Positions 31,411 through 44,449 of a stretch of DNA of 64,000 nt are shown in pieces; the first letter of the stretch is position 1; every line of letters begins with the position of its first letter. The position numbers and the translations under genes were made by a program. The notes under the pieces were generated by a model that ran no database searches, was not told where the DNA came from, and was given only the letters and a program-made list of their open reading frames with translations. The DNA comes from Saturnia japonica (lineage: Eukaryota; Arthropoda; Insecta; Lepidoptera; Saturniidae), in assembly GCA_033032175.1 (NCBI GenBank), contig CM065309.1, positions 21,824,001-21,888,000 of the forward strand, read 5' to 3'.

Positions 31411-34400
31411 GTAACTTCAAACCTACATGAATGTTTATGAAAGAACTTCTGCCATAGAAAGATAATGTAAGATATGTTAATGACTATAGCAACATAAAAT
31501 TAAGGAGTCTAATACAATTACATTTAATTTAATTATAATTGAACAAACTTTAGTAAGTATAAACTAGAGACACAATGCGCTAATATAATCCGAGATAATT
31601 TGAACTGGCATGTGTTTTGAGGTAAGTAAAATTTAGCTTATAACCAAACACGTGTCGCGTAGCCGAGTTGAACAAAGGAACCCTTACTTAATTATCGTTA
31701 TAAATTGTTTTCTATATCGTTAGAATTAGCAATAATTCTTAGCACCTATTTCTCCAGATAATGCCATGAAGTTAAAGACTGGTAAAATTATTTTTCAACT
31801 TTATAATAAATTAAACACCAATACTTTGAAATAGTCTCTAGTTTCAATAATCATGTATTCATTATATGTTTTTTTAATGGGTTTATTACTAAAAATCTCA
31901 AATATTTTCGTGTTCAAAACGCACATTATGAAAACTACTGAACCAATGTGAATGTCATTGTCAATGAATATAGGACAAAGCCGGAGGAAGGATCAAGCTT
32001 ACATCATACATAAATATGTTATACCGGAGAAGCTACCATATTATTACGCTTTTCCTTAGACGCTAAGGCATTGAAGAAAGAATTATTTAAAAAAAGGAAA
32101 ACCAATCCATAATAAATTTTAAAGTGATATTCAAGAAAATTGAGTAAATTAATTTATTTAACCAGCGCTCATTCTATTTCAGTTAAATTGTAGGTATTGT
32201 CCAATGCCATATTTTAATTAAACCCATAAAAATTATTACCATCGCATTTCATTCACCTAACCACATGGCCCAGACACCAAGATCAGTTGTAGTGTTACAA
32301 CTAAGAAAGTAGGTTAGTGCACAACTCCTCGTACCTCCACATTGGAATATAATGTAATTTTCTCATTCGGATATCTCATTTCCAAAACTCGTCTCGTTTT
32401 AATTCACTTTGCTCAATTTTCTTGTATTATTCGAGGCTGTAACGAATGTTATTGCGTTCGTTCACTCATTCTGCGAATTGGGTTCATCAAGTTTTATAAC
32501 TAAGGGTTGTGAATGTTCTTAATTTGTTGATTTATTAATGGATTGCTATGTTTTATTGCGTCTGGCTTCTTGCTGTGTGTGGTTTTACCTGTACAGCATT
32601 ATTACTGGCTGATATTAGTTCTGAAATTTTGCGGTGCTATTTACTACTTCTTTGGAGCTGCTTGTTTCTGAGGGTGTTATTAAACATGGATGTAACTCTC
32701 CAAGCTTGGTCAAAAATAGTTTAATTAATCAATCTGTTTTGTCATCTCTTTATTTTTCTACATTTTTATATACTGCCATAGTATCAGTCGCATTCTTGGG
32801 ATAAAGTCAAATAAGTCTAAATGGTTATCCTAATATAGAATTATTTAGTTTACTATTTTTAACTAGAGACCAAATTTTTATGTTAGCAAATATAATAATC
32901 TTCTCAAAAATACTAGAGGGCGGGACATTTTCTTCGTAATCGTAATAGTTAATATCAGATACGTTACTGCAAATTGCTTATAGTTATCTAAAACGAGACA
33001 TTCTGGTGGCTTGTTTGGAATACATTTTTCTAATACTGTTCGATCAGCGATCTTAAAAAAGTTCTTAAATTGACGTCTGCATTATTTTCGTTGCTTATCC
33101 AGAAGATCATGCAGTAGTGATTTTTAGTGGTCACAGAAGGATGTTACCAGGTGGTCACTTTAAGTAAACAACTTATAAAGAACCAATTATGTTCATTCGT
33201 TCGTAACTCACAAATCGCTTCAAAGCCTCTTCGAGCTCGATAATTGGTAAACTTCCATTGCTTGGTATTTAAAATTCAACCAGCTATTAAGTACAGACTA
33301 TTACGAAGAAGTGGGTCCACACCACCATTCGAAATGTGAAGACTGGAACAAGATCTTAGCAGGATAGAGTAAAAACCATTCTTATGAGAGTAACATAATA
33401 TTCAAATAACAGCTATTACAATAGAAAATTGATATAATTAAGAAATAAATTATATCAATTGAAAACATGGAAATACTTCCACAAGCTTGTTTCTACGTTT
33501 ATAAAACTATGTATTTTGCCGCCTGGGAGGTAAAGTGAGCGTCATTACGTTTTAAACTGCGATTTAATTTTCCCTGTTCATACACAAAAGCCCACGTTCA
33601 CGGGACCGGGAGTCGCGGCAGATTTCCCCCGGGACTACGCCGAAACAGCACGATTGCCAAGGAGCTGTATGTTGATTGCTCCGTGTTTTTTGATTGATTC
33701 CCGATGCCGTGAATGGGTGGGTTTAATTTATCAAACAGGTTTCTGGGGACATCTTTTAAATATTTCAGGGCAATACAACAATAATTCACATTATACGAAA
33801 TATTGCTTATGTAATGATATTAAAATTGCTTCGTAACTAAATACTTTGAGTTGATTGGCTTTTTAACCCAATTAGTTAGCAGTTTCTATGCATATTATAA
33901 ATAGTGTCTCGTTTTGGTCAATCAAATTTTGAAGCTAACCTGTGTATTTCAAGCCATCGGTATGATGATAGTCTCACATTGAGATCACTATAAACATGAA
34001 GATGGCCTTTATTTCTAAATATTTTGAAATTTCATGCTCTCATGAGCTTATAGAGATTTAAATAAATAAGTTATTTTCCAAGTTGTTAAGTCTCTATCTT
34101 AATATTAACCCGTTCCTCCGTACAATTTAAGTTTCCTCTCTGAATAGCGTGAGGTTTAACTTAAAAAAAATGCAATTTATAGACATCAATTTTATAATAT
34201 ATCACAACAAACAATTATAGCAAAAAAATATTTTATTATCACCTAAACTATCTGTCCAAAAATTTGACTTCATAAAATTATCTTAATATGATGAAATAAC
34301 TTCTATTTGTAAGGAGTACCTAATATACGATGCATAAAAATAATGCTCATAAATTACTTTTATAATTTTCAATAAGCGTTTGTCACAAAACACCTTATTG

Positions 34401-34597
34401 TGGCTGAAATACATATAAGAGATAGTTTTATACTATTGCGTACTTTTGCGTTTGCGTTTAATATTTTGTTTGAACATTGTATTTACATTATCTATTATGC
34501 CAGCGCACGTGGATACAGCAGTTCAGGAGAGCTGCCATTTCCGACATACTTAACAAAAATCAATATTTAAGGCTAGCTGAAAATTGTAAGCCTAAAC

Positions 34598-34668
34598 TCC
34601 AAGTTCGGTGAAGCTGTAAAAGCCGCAGCGACTTCAGGGTCCCTAAGGCTAACAGTGTAGTCAGATCT
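34598..34668 (+). repeat. short dispersed repeat (GGTGAAGCTGTAAAAGCC family), copy 3
   Basis: Reads AAGTTCGGTGAAGCTGTAAA and ends in CTAACAGTGTAGTCAGA. Matches 21950-22025 and, inverted, 14090-14165. Confidence 0.55.
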
Positions 34669-34851
34669 AAAAAAATTAAAATTGTAAGCCTAATGCTAAT
34701 ACATATATATACATAATACACATACATACAATACATAGCTTATACCTATTATTCCTCATGAGTCTGGTTATCACATGCAAAAAATCTTTTTTATTCCGAC
34801 TTCCAGTTCTACACATTACAGTTTTTAAGCAAACAAAAAACTTTTCCGCTT

Positions 34852-35030
34852 TATCTTATTATATTAAGTGAGCAATTCTTGTATATATAATATATATGTA
34901 ATTGGTTTCTCGGAAACGGCTACAACGATTTGGATGAAACTTTGTATTTAAATAATGTTTTATATTCCAAGTATACCTAGATAGGTGTTTTTTTTTTTTT
35001 GTAAGACACCAAGGAAAGCTCTGTCGCTGT
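34852..35030 (+). repeat. dispersed repeat family B, copy 2
   Basis: Starts TTATCTTATTATATTAAGTG and continues with CGGAAACGGCTACAACGATT and GTAAGACACCAAGGAAAGCTC. Close copy of 3468-3625. Confidence 0.6.
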
Positions 35031-36202
35031 CTGTCTGTCTTATATTAATATAATAATAGATTTATATAAGCCACAGGAAGCATAACATATTCAAAAAATT
35101 CTAAATAAGGAATAACCCTATTAATTATGGCTCTCTATCCAATTTGTATCATCCACTAAATTAGAAAGTTCAACCGTACAATGTTAATGGAAACTTTTAC
35201 TATCAGCTAAAGTACAATATTTTTTTTGTATTATTACACCTATATACATTATTATTTATTAGAGATTCAGTGTCACAATACCATATAAAGATACCTAGTT
35301 TAATACAAGTGGTATTAATTAATATGCTCTAATATAGTATGTATTATATACTCTACTCGTAATATTAGCCTGTGTTTCAGCCTAGCCTATTCATTAAGTT
35401 CAGCGTGAACCACAAAGCCGACGTATACATAGATATCATAAATTAGGTAGTTTCTAGACGAGATAGCTGTTATGTTATTAATTATTTTCTACAGTATTCA
35501 TTGAGTTATGAATATTTACAAAAATTACCAAGCGGATTTTATATACAACTTTGTAATAAATCATTCAATAAAAAAATATTATTATTGTAGTATTCTGTAA
35601 AATATCTATTCGTCATAAAAAATAATTTTATTAAATAGAAAACTTCTTAAAATAATGCCTGTACTGAATTTCGAAGGTTTAGAAAACACTGTTAAAGAAT
35701 CTTTTGTTGTTATTAAAAAGTAAGGTATAAAATCTCAAACATTATATAAGAACGCGTGATATTTTCAAACTGACATGAGAACAGCGTCAATCAACTGAAC
35801 CTCGGTCAGATCCTTGATGTGTGTAGTATGTAGTAATTTCACAGAAAATAAAAAAAAATCCAAAACAGAGGGAAGTGGACAGAAAATACGGAAGGCAGAC
35901 CCTCCACCATATGAGCCACAGCTAGAAAGAGCGAGAGATAAGAGATACCGGTTCTGTTTTGTGTATATTAATCTCTTTCAAGCCTAAAATTACTTAATTA
36001 TATCGTCAACAACAAAGGAACGTTCTGTGTTCTCGGCCCCTTGCATTGACCGTTGCAGCGAACCAATTAACTTATTCATGAACGCATCGGACTAACAATG
36101 CACTCACGCACCTTGTTATATATATATTGATTAATTATTATTAACGTTCATGTATTCAGATTTAGGTATTGCTACGTTCTCAGTAAAAATAGAAAAAAAA
36201 AA

Positions 36203-36396
36203 CTGTTCTCGGAATATTTGGAAACGTCTAGAATCTATTCGAAACAACGAGTGTGTATTCGTAGGTACGAAAAATTATCGTAGTTCACTCACTTCCTATT
36301 TTAAACGATGACGTAAAATTCAAGAACTTTCTAGTGATTTAGACCCTCGTTTTATTTTGATATAAAAGTGAGCCATGTTTCAAGCCCAAACAGTTC
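36203..36396 (+). promoter_or_regulatory. heat-shock-like promoter: HSEs, TATA box, initiator
   Basis: A perfect three-unit heat-shock element TTCaaGAActTTC lies at 36319-36331. A TATA box TATAAAAG is at 36361-36368, and ACAGTT at 36390-36395 resembles the insect initiator TCAGTY with its A at 36392, 31 bp after the TATA start. The perfect element thus falls at about -73 to -61, the place of the proximal element in Drosophila Hsp70. A degenerate cluster of GAA/TTC units (GGAATATTTGGAAACG then TCTAGAATCTATTCGAAAC) spans 36209-36246, and GGAACGTTCT lies further up at 36017-36026. The coincidence of correctly spaced parts is what makes this convincing; each part alone could be chance in AT-rich DNA. 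Confidence 0.5.
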
Positions 36397-36456
36397 TGTT
36401 TTAGATAACCAGGAGGAAACCATTTTAAAGTACACTATTGCTTTTGTTTAATAATT

Positions 36457-36570
36457 ATGGCTTCTGATTATATAGGCAATTTCGGCAATGTCAATTTTGA
36501 CAAAAACACGTTTTCATTTTTTTTTGTTTCAGCATCATTTTACAAATTCCTTTTTCGCACTAAAAAGTAA
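36457..36570 (+). CDS. 37-codon ORF downstream of the heat-shock-like promoter
   Basis: The first ATG after the inferred start site, 65 bases downstream, opens a frame of 37 codons beginning MASDYIGNFGNVNFDKN and continuing Phe-rich to RTKK, stop at 36568-36570. An AATAAA follows at 36621-36626, so a transcript of about 250 nt is possible. I do not recognise the peptide. It may be a genuine micropeptide, an untranslated stress RNA, or the remains of a transposed or retro-copied heat-shock gene. A TTTTTTTTGTTTCAG acceptor-like string inside it (to ~36532) raises the alternative that an exon begins there. Confidence 0.25.
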   Translation: MASDYIGNFGNVNFDKNTFSFFFVSASFYKFLFRTKK

Positions 36571-39500
36571 TCTGCATGAGGTATAGATTCGAGCAAACGT
36601 TGTTTAAAAAATGTGTACTTAATAAAATTAGTTTTTCTATAGGATATAGAAAAAAAATTGAATAAATTAGGAAAATAGATACCGGTGCACCATATATGCT
36701 ATTTATTCATTTTAACAAAAATTATAGTTACTATACATTATGTACTGAATATTGTACTGTTATCTTCAAGTACTCCTGATTTGCACAACGATACAGAACT
36801 TTGCTTAAAATGTCATTTAAAATTCACTAGTACGCTAAATATTAGTGATTAACACGCAACCTCTGTCCTGGTGACATATTTCTCCAATAATCACACATTT
36901 ATTCACGCGCAAAACCACAGCCGTGTTGAAAATAGAGTCAAAATGCCATATATCCATGACAAAAAATACTTTGGCTAATATCGCAAAACTGAATTCCGTC
37001 ATATTTCCCCCCTCAAGTAATTAAGAGAGGGTAGTGCCGTCGTTACGAAAGCCTGAATTACAACGGCCTGTGCATTCTAACAATTAACTTATTCATGAGT
37101 GTGCTCGGGCCCTTAATTATTTATTTTATTTTATGATTCCTATTATCCTGTAATGCGGACCGTAAATACTCGGTGCTCGGTGAATTTTCAAGTAATTTGA
37201 AGGGCCTTCTTCGCTCGGTTCAGTTGTTGCTTTCGGTTTTAATAAACTGTGTTAATTTATAAGCGTAGCGTTAACATTAAGCGTTTTATATTTAGCTACT
37301 ATACCGTTTTGCACTGTATTATAAATGGCGGCAGTATATCTGACTTCATATAGACGTCCTAAATGTTGTAAAGGTCCTAAAGACCAAAAAATACATGATA
37401 GGTTAAAATAATACATGCACTTTCTAATCCCACGGACTAAAATGAAATTTTATGTGTTGCTAGTTAGTTGGATTTTAAAAAGAGTTATGTTCACCTATAC
37501 AAGGTTGTACCTGTACAAGATATTATTCCCATTGTTATGTTTTTATGAATAAACATTGAACTCACCAAAGATGGAGACCGAATAAGCTAGTCAAAATTAA
37601 ATTTTGTTTTTGTTTTTTTGTAAATACTTCGCCATTTGTAATGATATTTATAAATTATTGGGTGTGGAATAATACAAAACTCCCAATTAAACATTTGGAA
37701 TGTTACGATTCAAAGAATTGGATCGTAAAATATATGGTAGCACAAACATACAAAACAAATATGATAATATTATTTTCAATTTTGATAAAAATTATCCGTG
37801 AACTCTCTGACATTTGTGAACTGACGGAAGCGTCGAAAACAAATGAATCAACCCACTACTCGTTTAAAAGCGATAATTTACAACTCAAACATCAATTTAT
37901 CTAATTCTGTTGACACAGTATTGACAACTACTACCGACCCTTCGTAACTGTACAATTTTTTATTCAGAAAAACTAAACAACATACGCCTATACAATAGAA
38001 TACGGTTCATTGTTGATTTGAGAAATAAAATAGCACTATATAGCTTAGATCCATTTAACTTCCTGAATTAAATACATGGGTACTACTGTAATAATAAATT
38101 TGTTATAGGCAATGTATTCCTTAAGTATTCAGAATATTCAGAATTTTCTTCCAGAATCCAGAATGCCAAATGCGAAACCGGCAAAGAATGAAATACGTCT
38201 CCGATTTGTTTTGGCGACTCCTACTGCTTAAAACCACATGCAGCGACACGAAATCGCATTAGAACTTCTTTTTCCGCTAGAGCCTAACCTTTCATAATTT
38301 GATTTAAAAAATAATGACACTGTGATTTTTTAATAAGTTTTGTATTTTTGAGGTAAGCACGTCATTTATAACATTTCCTAGGCATTCATAAACTGCCAAA
38401 TGAGAAATCGGCAAAATAGTAGATCGTGGCTTTACATAAAAATATCTAAATGATAGTGTAAATCAGATAAAAATTCGTTGCGTGGTTTAAAAGACGTAAG
38501 CGGATAAACGGACACGCGGATAGCGATATTCTTTATAGTATGTATAGATTAGTGCGAGTCGTACCATTAATACCATTACCATAGCAGTAATACCATTTCA
38601 GTGAAACCCTTCGCATTTGTGAGAGATTTTTCCGCTTTGATATTAGCTGCTTGACGAATAATATATACAGATGTAAGTTTTCTTAACATTAAAATTGTTT
38701 TCCTCAAAAGAATAGGTAAGTACTTTATCTCACTATTGTGCTTTTGTTTAGGACGTCAGTGAACGGTGAATCAGAAAAACTAGAGTAAAACTTTCGTATT
38801 TCTTTAAATTATAATATAATGTTATAATATGCTTTTCCTAACAATATACGTTTTCGGTAAACAGTTAATAAAGCCGTTTAAAAAGGTATTGTTTGCATTA
38901 CAAACAACAATCCGGCTAATACAATTGATGTAGCGGTAACAGTCTGTGCTCTCTTAGCCGCGCCTCCAGCTAGAAGGGGACGTTTTAATTTGCTTAATCC
39001 TTTACCATCGCTTGTGTTATTGTATTATTTTATTAATTAAAGTTAAGTAAAAAAAGGTTGTACAAGGCAAAGGCCTTTTGTATAGGCCGATGTGTGTTTT
39101 ATGTTCGAGTTCATTGTGTGTTTCCAAGGGTTTTTCTTTTTGATTATGTCGTTTACATTGAGAACAATTAATTAATATAATATAATTTAATAATATAACA
39201 TGCTGATACCCGCGACTTTATCCACTATACTTTTAATGTTGCACGGGAATTATTTCTTTAATCTACATTAAATGTGATTTATATTTTACTTATTTTCGTA
39301 AAGTAAAGTGTTATTTACTTATTATTTTTTAAGTTATTTAAATCTGTTTCCAACGCCAGTCATTTTACTGAGCAAGTGCAAAACTTTAATAATTCTCAAT
39401 AATGGAAATATCTTCGGAAATCAGTTAAGCACCAAACATAATCCATACAGGTTGTAGACCGGGGTAGGACCCGAGTAAAGGTATATTTGATTAGGGTCCG

Positions 39501-39724
39501 CCGGTCCCTCGGGCGCGAGGCGGCCCGTGCCCTCTCATATCGCCATTTTTATTTGGTCCATCTATTAGATCGTTTTTCAACGATGCGCATTTAGGAAACA
39601 GATTCAATCTAATAGATACAGTTCTACGGAAGTTATTCGGTTTGGATCGTGTTATATGTAAATTTGAAATAAAATATCTAGTCTTTATTATCAAGGGATA
39701 TTACGGAAGCCTTCTCTACACAAA

Positions 39725-39970
39725 TGAATCAGTCGAATCAAATCAAAATAACTTTAATTAATTTAAGCCACCCAGTAGCAATTAACAAGAGTCAGCAACA
39801 AACCTGATCAGTTTTATCAATTAGTTTTATTTTTATTACTGTGTAAATAATGTTTACATTAACTAATTATATGTAATGAATGTACAGAGAGGGAGTCACT
39901 TCCAAGCATCACTATCATTCACATAATGATCCGCCCTATAATAAATAACCTTTTGACAGTAATTCAGTGA
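39725..39970 (+). repeat. dispersed repeat family C, copy 2
   Basis: Shares GTACAGAGAGGGAGTCACTT and CATTCACATAATGATCCGCC with 30765-30830. Confidence 0.55.
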
Positions 39971-40089
39971 AACCTAAAAAATTTGTATCTGTCTTATTAA
40001 GTCTAAAACATAGAAATGAGTATATTTATACAATTAATAAAATTAAAGTGTCTGTTTGTAATGTCAAAATAACAGTTTTTTAATAAATG

Positions 40090-40507
40090 CGTATAAAAGT
40101 ATATACGACACATATAACAAAACACAGTTTTTTAAATTTTTGTCTGTCTGCCTGTTTGTTCCAGGTAATCTCCGAAATAATTGGACCGATTTTAAAGGAA
40201 CTTTCACTGATAGATAGCTTATGTTATAGAGAGTAACGTAGGCTACTTTTGTTTCAGGAAAAAAATTAGGGTTTAGCACAAAGAAAAAAACTGGTCACGG
40301 TGAATCAATTCGAGCGCTTAAATAGCTTACACTGAGTAAACCATAAGAGTTATAGCAAATTAATGTACTAAACAATTGTAGACATTAAAAAGACCTACAA
40401 AAAACTCAGCGAGAGTATATATCTATCTTTTATCTTTAAGGGAGCGGGGACCAGGATTCGTGCGGGCATTCTGTAGTCCACGTGAGCGAAGCCGCGGGCA
40501 CAGCTAG
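40090..40507 (+). mobile_element. Helitron-like element
   Basis: Ends GAAGCCGCGGGCACAG then CTAG (40504-40507) and T. The body includes TTTGTCTGTCTGCCTGTTTG and the ATCTCCGAAATAATTGGACC phrase characteristic of these elements. The 5' end is approximate. The 71-codon minus frame in it is not a gene. Confidence 0.65.
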
Positions 40508-41529
40508 TATCTAATATAAATACATTTGCACAGGATTTGTTTGTTGATCTAAAGCTACACCTTTTTATGTTATTATTACAAATTGATATTTTTAACTATC
40601 ATACATGTTTATCTTGATAATGTTTTAGGTTATTCTAACAATTTTAGTAATTACCAACATTTTATATTTAGGTTTCTTTTAAAACTGGTTATAATGTTTT
40701 AGGGGTGTATCTTTTAAATATCAAAGTAAAAAATTGATTCTTATACACAAATAATTTTAGAGCGTTACAATTATAACTAAATAATAAATTCCTCTGGGTT
40801 CAATTGATCACCTTAGAATGGAGGTAAGTAACATGGCCGGGAATATATTTTTATTTAATTTAATACTTTAATAATATGATATTTTAATTCATATTATACT
40901 TTGAAAACCGATGTAGACAACAGACTGTTGATCGGACTAACATTGGTAAAGGATGGACGTCGATGTTTTCTTTCGCATAATTATAAGTTTTTATCATGGT
41001 TTACAAATAAAAAAGCTTTCTTAGTGATTACTGTAATCTTGACCCTTATAATAATAATACCAGCCTGTAAGTTTCTTCCAAAGAGACACACGGGTTTAAT
41101 GCGATTTCAAACAGCGATAAATTAAAAGTTCTTTAATTTCTTCAATCATACAGCAGTACGAGAGTAGTGCTCTAGCGTTCAGGTTTCCTTACGATATTTT
41201 TTTTTTCACCGTCATCCGATTGTATTACCAATTTGAATTAGTAGGTCTAATATAAAATGGACATTCCGCCGGTCTAAACCATTCTATCACCACGACTTGA
41301 ACCCTACTGCCGGTTAAATACAGTTTTACTGGCTATAGTGAATTACAAAATAAATATGAATCTTGCTTAACTTGCATTGACATTGTTTCAATTAATATAT
41401 ATTTTATTCCTTCTTCGTTACAATTGTGTGTGCCACATTCAAAGGAAAAATGTTAAGATTTTTCTTAAGAATATTATCATTTTTTTTTAATATAACAGCT
41501 TGGCGTCAGTTTATCGATCAATCAATTAA

Positions 41530-41735
41530 TTATATGTTATTCAATTTAGGCCTTAAGAAGGCACTTTTGAATGTCAATACGCTACCACCGAAAAAACACC
41601 CAATCATCGAGAAAGAACGGAGAGAAACACGATCGGGATAAAAAAAATGTGTTATTTAGTTTTATATTGAGTACTCTTATTATAATTTTCAGTGTATGTG
41701 CAGAGAAGGAATCCCTAGAAAAACAAAACCAACTT
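41530..41735 (+). repeat. dispersed repeat family C, copy 3
   Basis: Starts TTATTCAATTTAGGCCTTAAG, continues CATCGAGAAAGAACGGAGAG, and ends CAGAGAAGGAATCCC. Related to 30590-30790. Confidence 0.55.
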
Positions 41736-42215
41736 TCGTAAAAACTTCTTAAGAAATCTATCCCAAGTAATCCGTTCATTGCCCGCACAGCTTGGTTTTA
41801 AGGTGCTAATAAATAGCTTAAAACTCCTATTCTATCTATGTAAGGCTAAAGTTGGTAACATACACTCTGACTTGAGGCGTTCAAAATAGCAAAATGTTTG
41901 CTGATAACCTAAGTTAGGTACCGATCCGTTACCTATAAACAAACTTACGTGTTTATAAACTCTTCAGAAACGGAGTTAGGTTCAGTGTAAGTTATGGTTC
42001 CCAAAGATAACAATAAACAAACATTATAACAACCTCGGAGGCAAATGTTTGATTTAGCTTGTGCAAACACTCCAGCTACGAAACCATGTCTTCTGAGATG
42101 TACACATATTTCATCTTACTTATTAATATTAATCATACGAAAGTACAATCTCACCCGCGGACATTTTATCCCAAACTGATCACAGCCTGTAAGTACTATG
42201 GCTACTAAACAACTG

Positions 42216-42730
42216 ATCAGGGGCCCAAGTCTGCTAACAAAATAGTGTTCCAATAGTGTGTCGATAGTATTTCAATAGACATTTGGTCGTTATTTGGTAT
42301 TCTCCTATTTGTTTAACATTCTATCGAAAAACCACTGACTCATTTGGTATTCTGCTCTACAATAGTGTCTCAATGGTATCTCGATAGTAGTCAAAACGGT
42401 ATTCTCTTATATAGTTTTTTACGTAATCATACAGATTTATTGAGATTTAACAGGAATATAGCACTAACAAGTATTGTGAACTAATGGTAGTTTCGTTAGC
42501 AACAATGAATCCATGGTAGATTTAGATAGGCAACGCCAACGACGCGATGTAGGTATCTATTGCCATCCCGCTGATACACTATTACAACGCTATAGAGATT
42601 CTATCGAGACACTAATGAAATTATAGCAGAATACCAAATTTCTTATAATGTCAATATAATATCAGTAGAGTGTCGATATAATGACAATGGTAGATTCTTA
42701 AATGTGAAATAGCAGACTTGGGTCCCTGAT
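42216..42730. mobile_element. MITE with CGATAG-rich interior
   Basis: Inverted ends ATCAGGGGCCCAAGTCTGC and ATCAGGGACCCAAGTCTGC (read from the other strand), about 21 bp with one mismatch. The 515-bp body is built from variants of AATAGTGTCTCGATAGTATT in both orientations, some near each end, giving extended self-complementarity. No ORF. Target duplication is unclear (possibly AT). Confidence 0.75.
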
Positions 42731-42734
42731 ATAC

Positions 42735-43250
42735 ACATGTAAATACAAATCATTAATCAATTTATGTTTTTGTATAGTGGGGAAAATTTATGATTTGTAA
42801 TTAAATTGTCAAAAAATGATTTTCGGGCGCTTACATGACTTACGCTGGCTAAACTTTATGAGATATATCAAAATAATGTTCTAAAGAATTGTAGTTCTTC
42901 AAAAAGCCTAGAGAAGAATCCGGGATGGTATATGTCTATTTCCTAAGGTTGACTCACAGTAACCATTTTTACCTTTAACATAATAATTAAAAGTATTACA
43001 TTATTTGTGAAGCTATTTTCTCCAATTCAGTATTATTCTTTATCCAAATAAGACCATTAGTTAACTTGGGCATTTAATGTAGATTAAAATTGTCGTGCAC
43101 AGTTTTCCATTTAAATGAATACCCTAGAAGATATCACGTATTCAAAATTACGCGCTACCTAAGAAATTCATCTCAACAACTGTTCACTCCCCAGCAATGT
43201 TAAATTGCGTGAAGTATGCTAAGCGTATTATTCGTATATATGATGTTTCA
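42735..43250. other. intron sequence without recognised feature
   Basis: AT-rich; nothing supported. Confidence 0.4.
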
Positions 43251-43252
43251 TA

Positions 43253-43447
43253 ACATACCATCATGCCTGCATCCCCAAAATGTTAGACAACCTCTGTCAC
43301 CTCTGTCTGTACACCTACAGTTCGCCTGATACGTTTCAGGTCACAAAACCAAACTTAAATCCCCAATAACACCTTGTGCGACCTGAGAATCGAACCTAGA
43401 ACTTCAAGCAAAGCAGTCGCGTTTAAAACCACTAGGCTAATAATGCA
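43253..43447 (-). mobile_element. tRNA-derived SINE
   Basis: On the minus strand the head carries an A box TAGCCTAGTGGTT (43439-43427) and a B box GGTTCGATTCT (43396-43386) at tRNA-like spacing. A non-tRNA body follows (GTCGCACAAGGTGTTATTGG ... GTTGTCTAACATTTTGGGG). No cloverleaf with a sensible anticodon can be closed, so it is a SINE and not a tRNA gene. Confidence 0.75.
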
Positions 43448-44034
43448 GTTATGAATTATTAATAGTAAAACGATAAACTTTCAATCAGGCTTTTTTAAGC
43501 ATAAAATACACCACTTTGTAAATTGTACCTGTGCAAAGTTGGGACGGATCGCCAGTACTTAATAAAATAATAATAATATACAAGCTATATCGCCAGTAAA
43601 CTTGAAGTACCTCGCAAACAGTAACACCATAATCCGTCAGTTAATCACATAGGCCGGCACGTGTTCAAACAAGTAAAGCGCATAACTCTCACAAACTTGT
43701 CACTTGCGACTCTCTAAGCCTTTTTCCTTTACTCCCCTTTTATTTCCCCCTCCTTATTTCTCCACCACACATACTTAACAATTCGGAGTACCGGCGGGAC
43801 CGTTACACGTGTTACGTGTATCTTCAAACGCCGGGACATGTTTGATGCTTAGGATTTAGAGAAACAGTTGCTATATGAGTGAAGGTGAGTTTTCGAAGGC
43901 ACTTATAATGTTTCATAGGGTTGTCCACTTTTTTACTAAAATTATTATTTTTGTTTTTGTTTAATACGCATGAATAGAATCGTAATGACAGTCATAATGG
44001 TATAGTAATTTCTATTGGTTGCCCTACTAGCTAT

Positions 44035-44090
44035 ATCTTATTATATTAAGTGAGCAATTCTTGTATATATATTATATATATAAATTCTGT
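44035..44090 (+). repeat. dispersed repeat family B, copy 3 (5' fragment)
   Basis: ATCTTATTATATTAAGTGAG then CAATTCTTGTATATAT, as at 34852. Confidence 0.55.
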
Positions 44091-44449
44091 AAAAATAAAA
44101 ATAAAAATTCTCTAAACGGGGGTTAAAATCGTACATAGGGGACAGACAGCGGGAATCGACTTCATTTTATACTATGTATAGTTAAATAAATAACTAATTC
44201 ACAATCTTATAATTCACTAAAATCAAAATGTTCTTGACAATTTGTTCAATAAAGTCACATAATATTTAACAATGCTTGTAGACTGAGAAATGTGTTTATA
44301 GAAAAATTCAAAGTTATTTTTACATTACCTTTCCTCTCCGAACACAACATCTTAAATAACTTAATGTACGTCCTGTTCCTATAAACATGAAAAAAAGTAT
44401 TTTTAAGTTGTAGATTTAATTTGACATAAACAAGAAAATTTTTAACAAA

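Noticed and set aside
43386..43447. tRNA gene on the minus strand
   Set aside because: A and B boxes are present, but no cloverleaf with acceptor pairing and anticodon can be closed; a SINE body follows.
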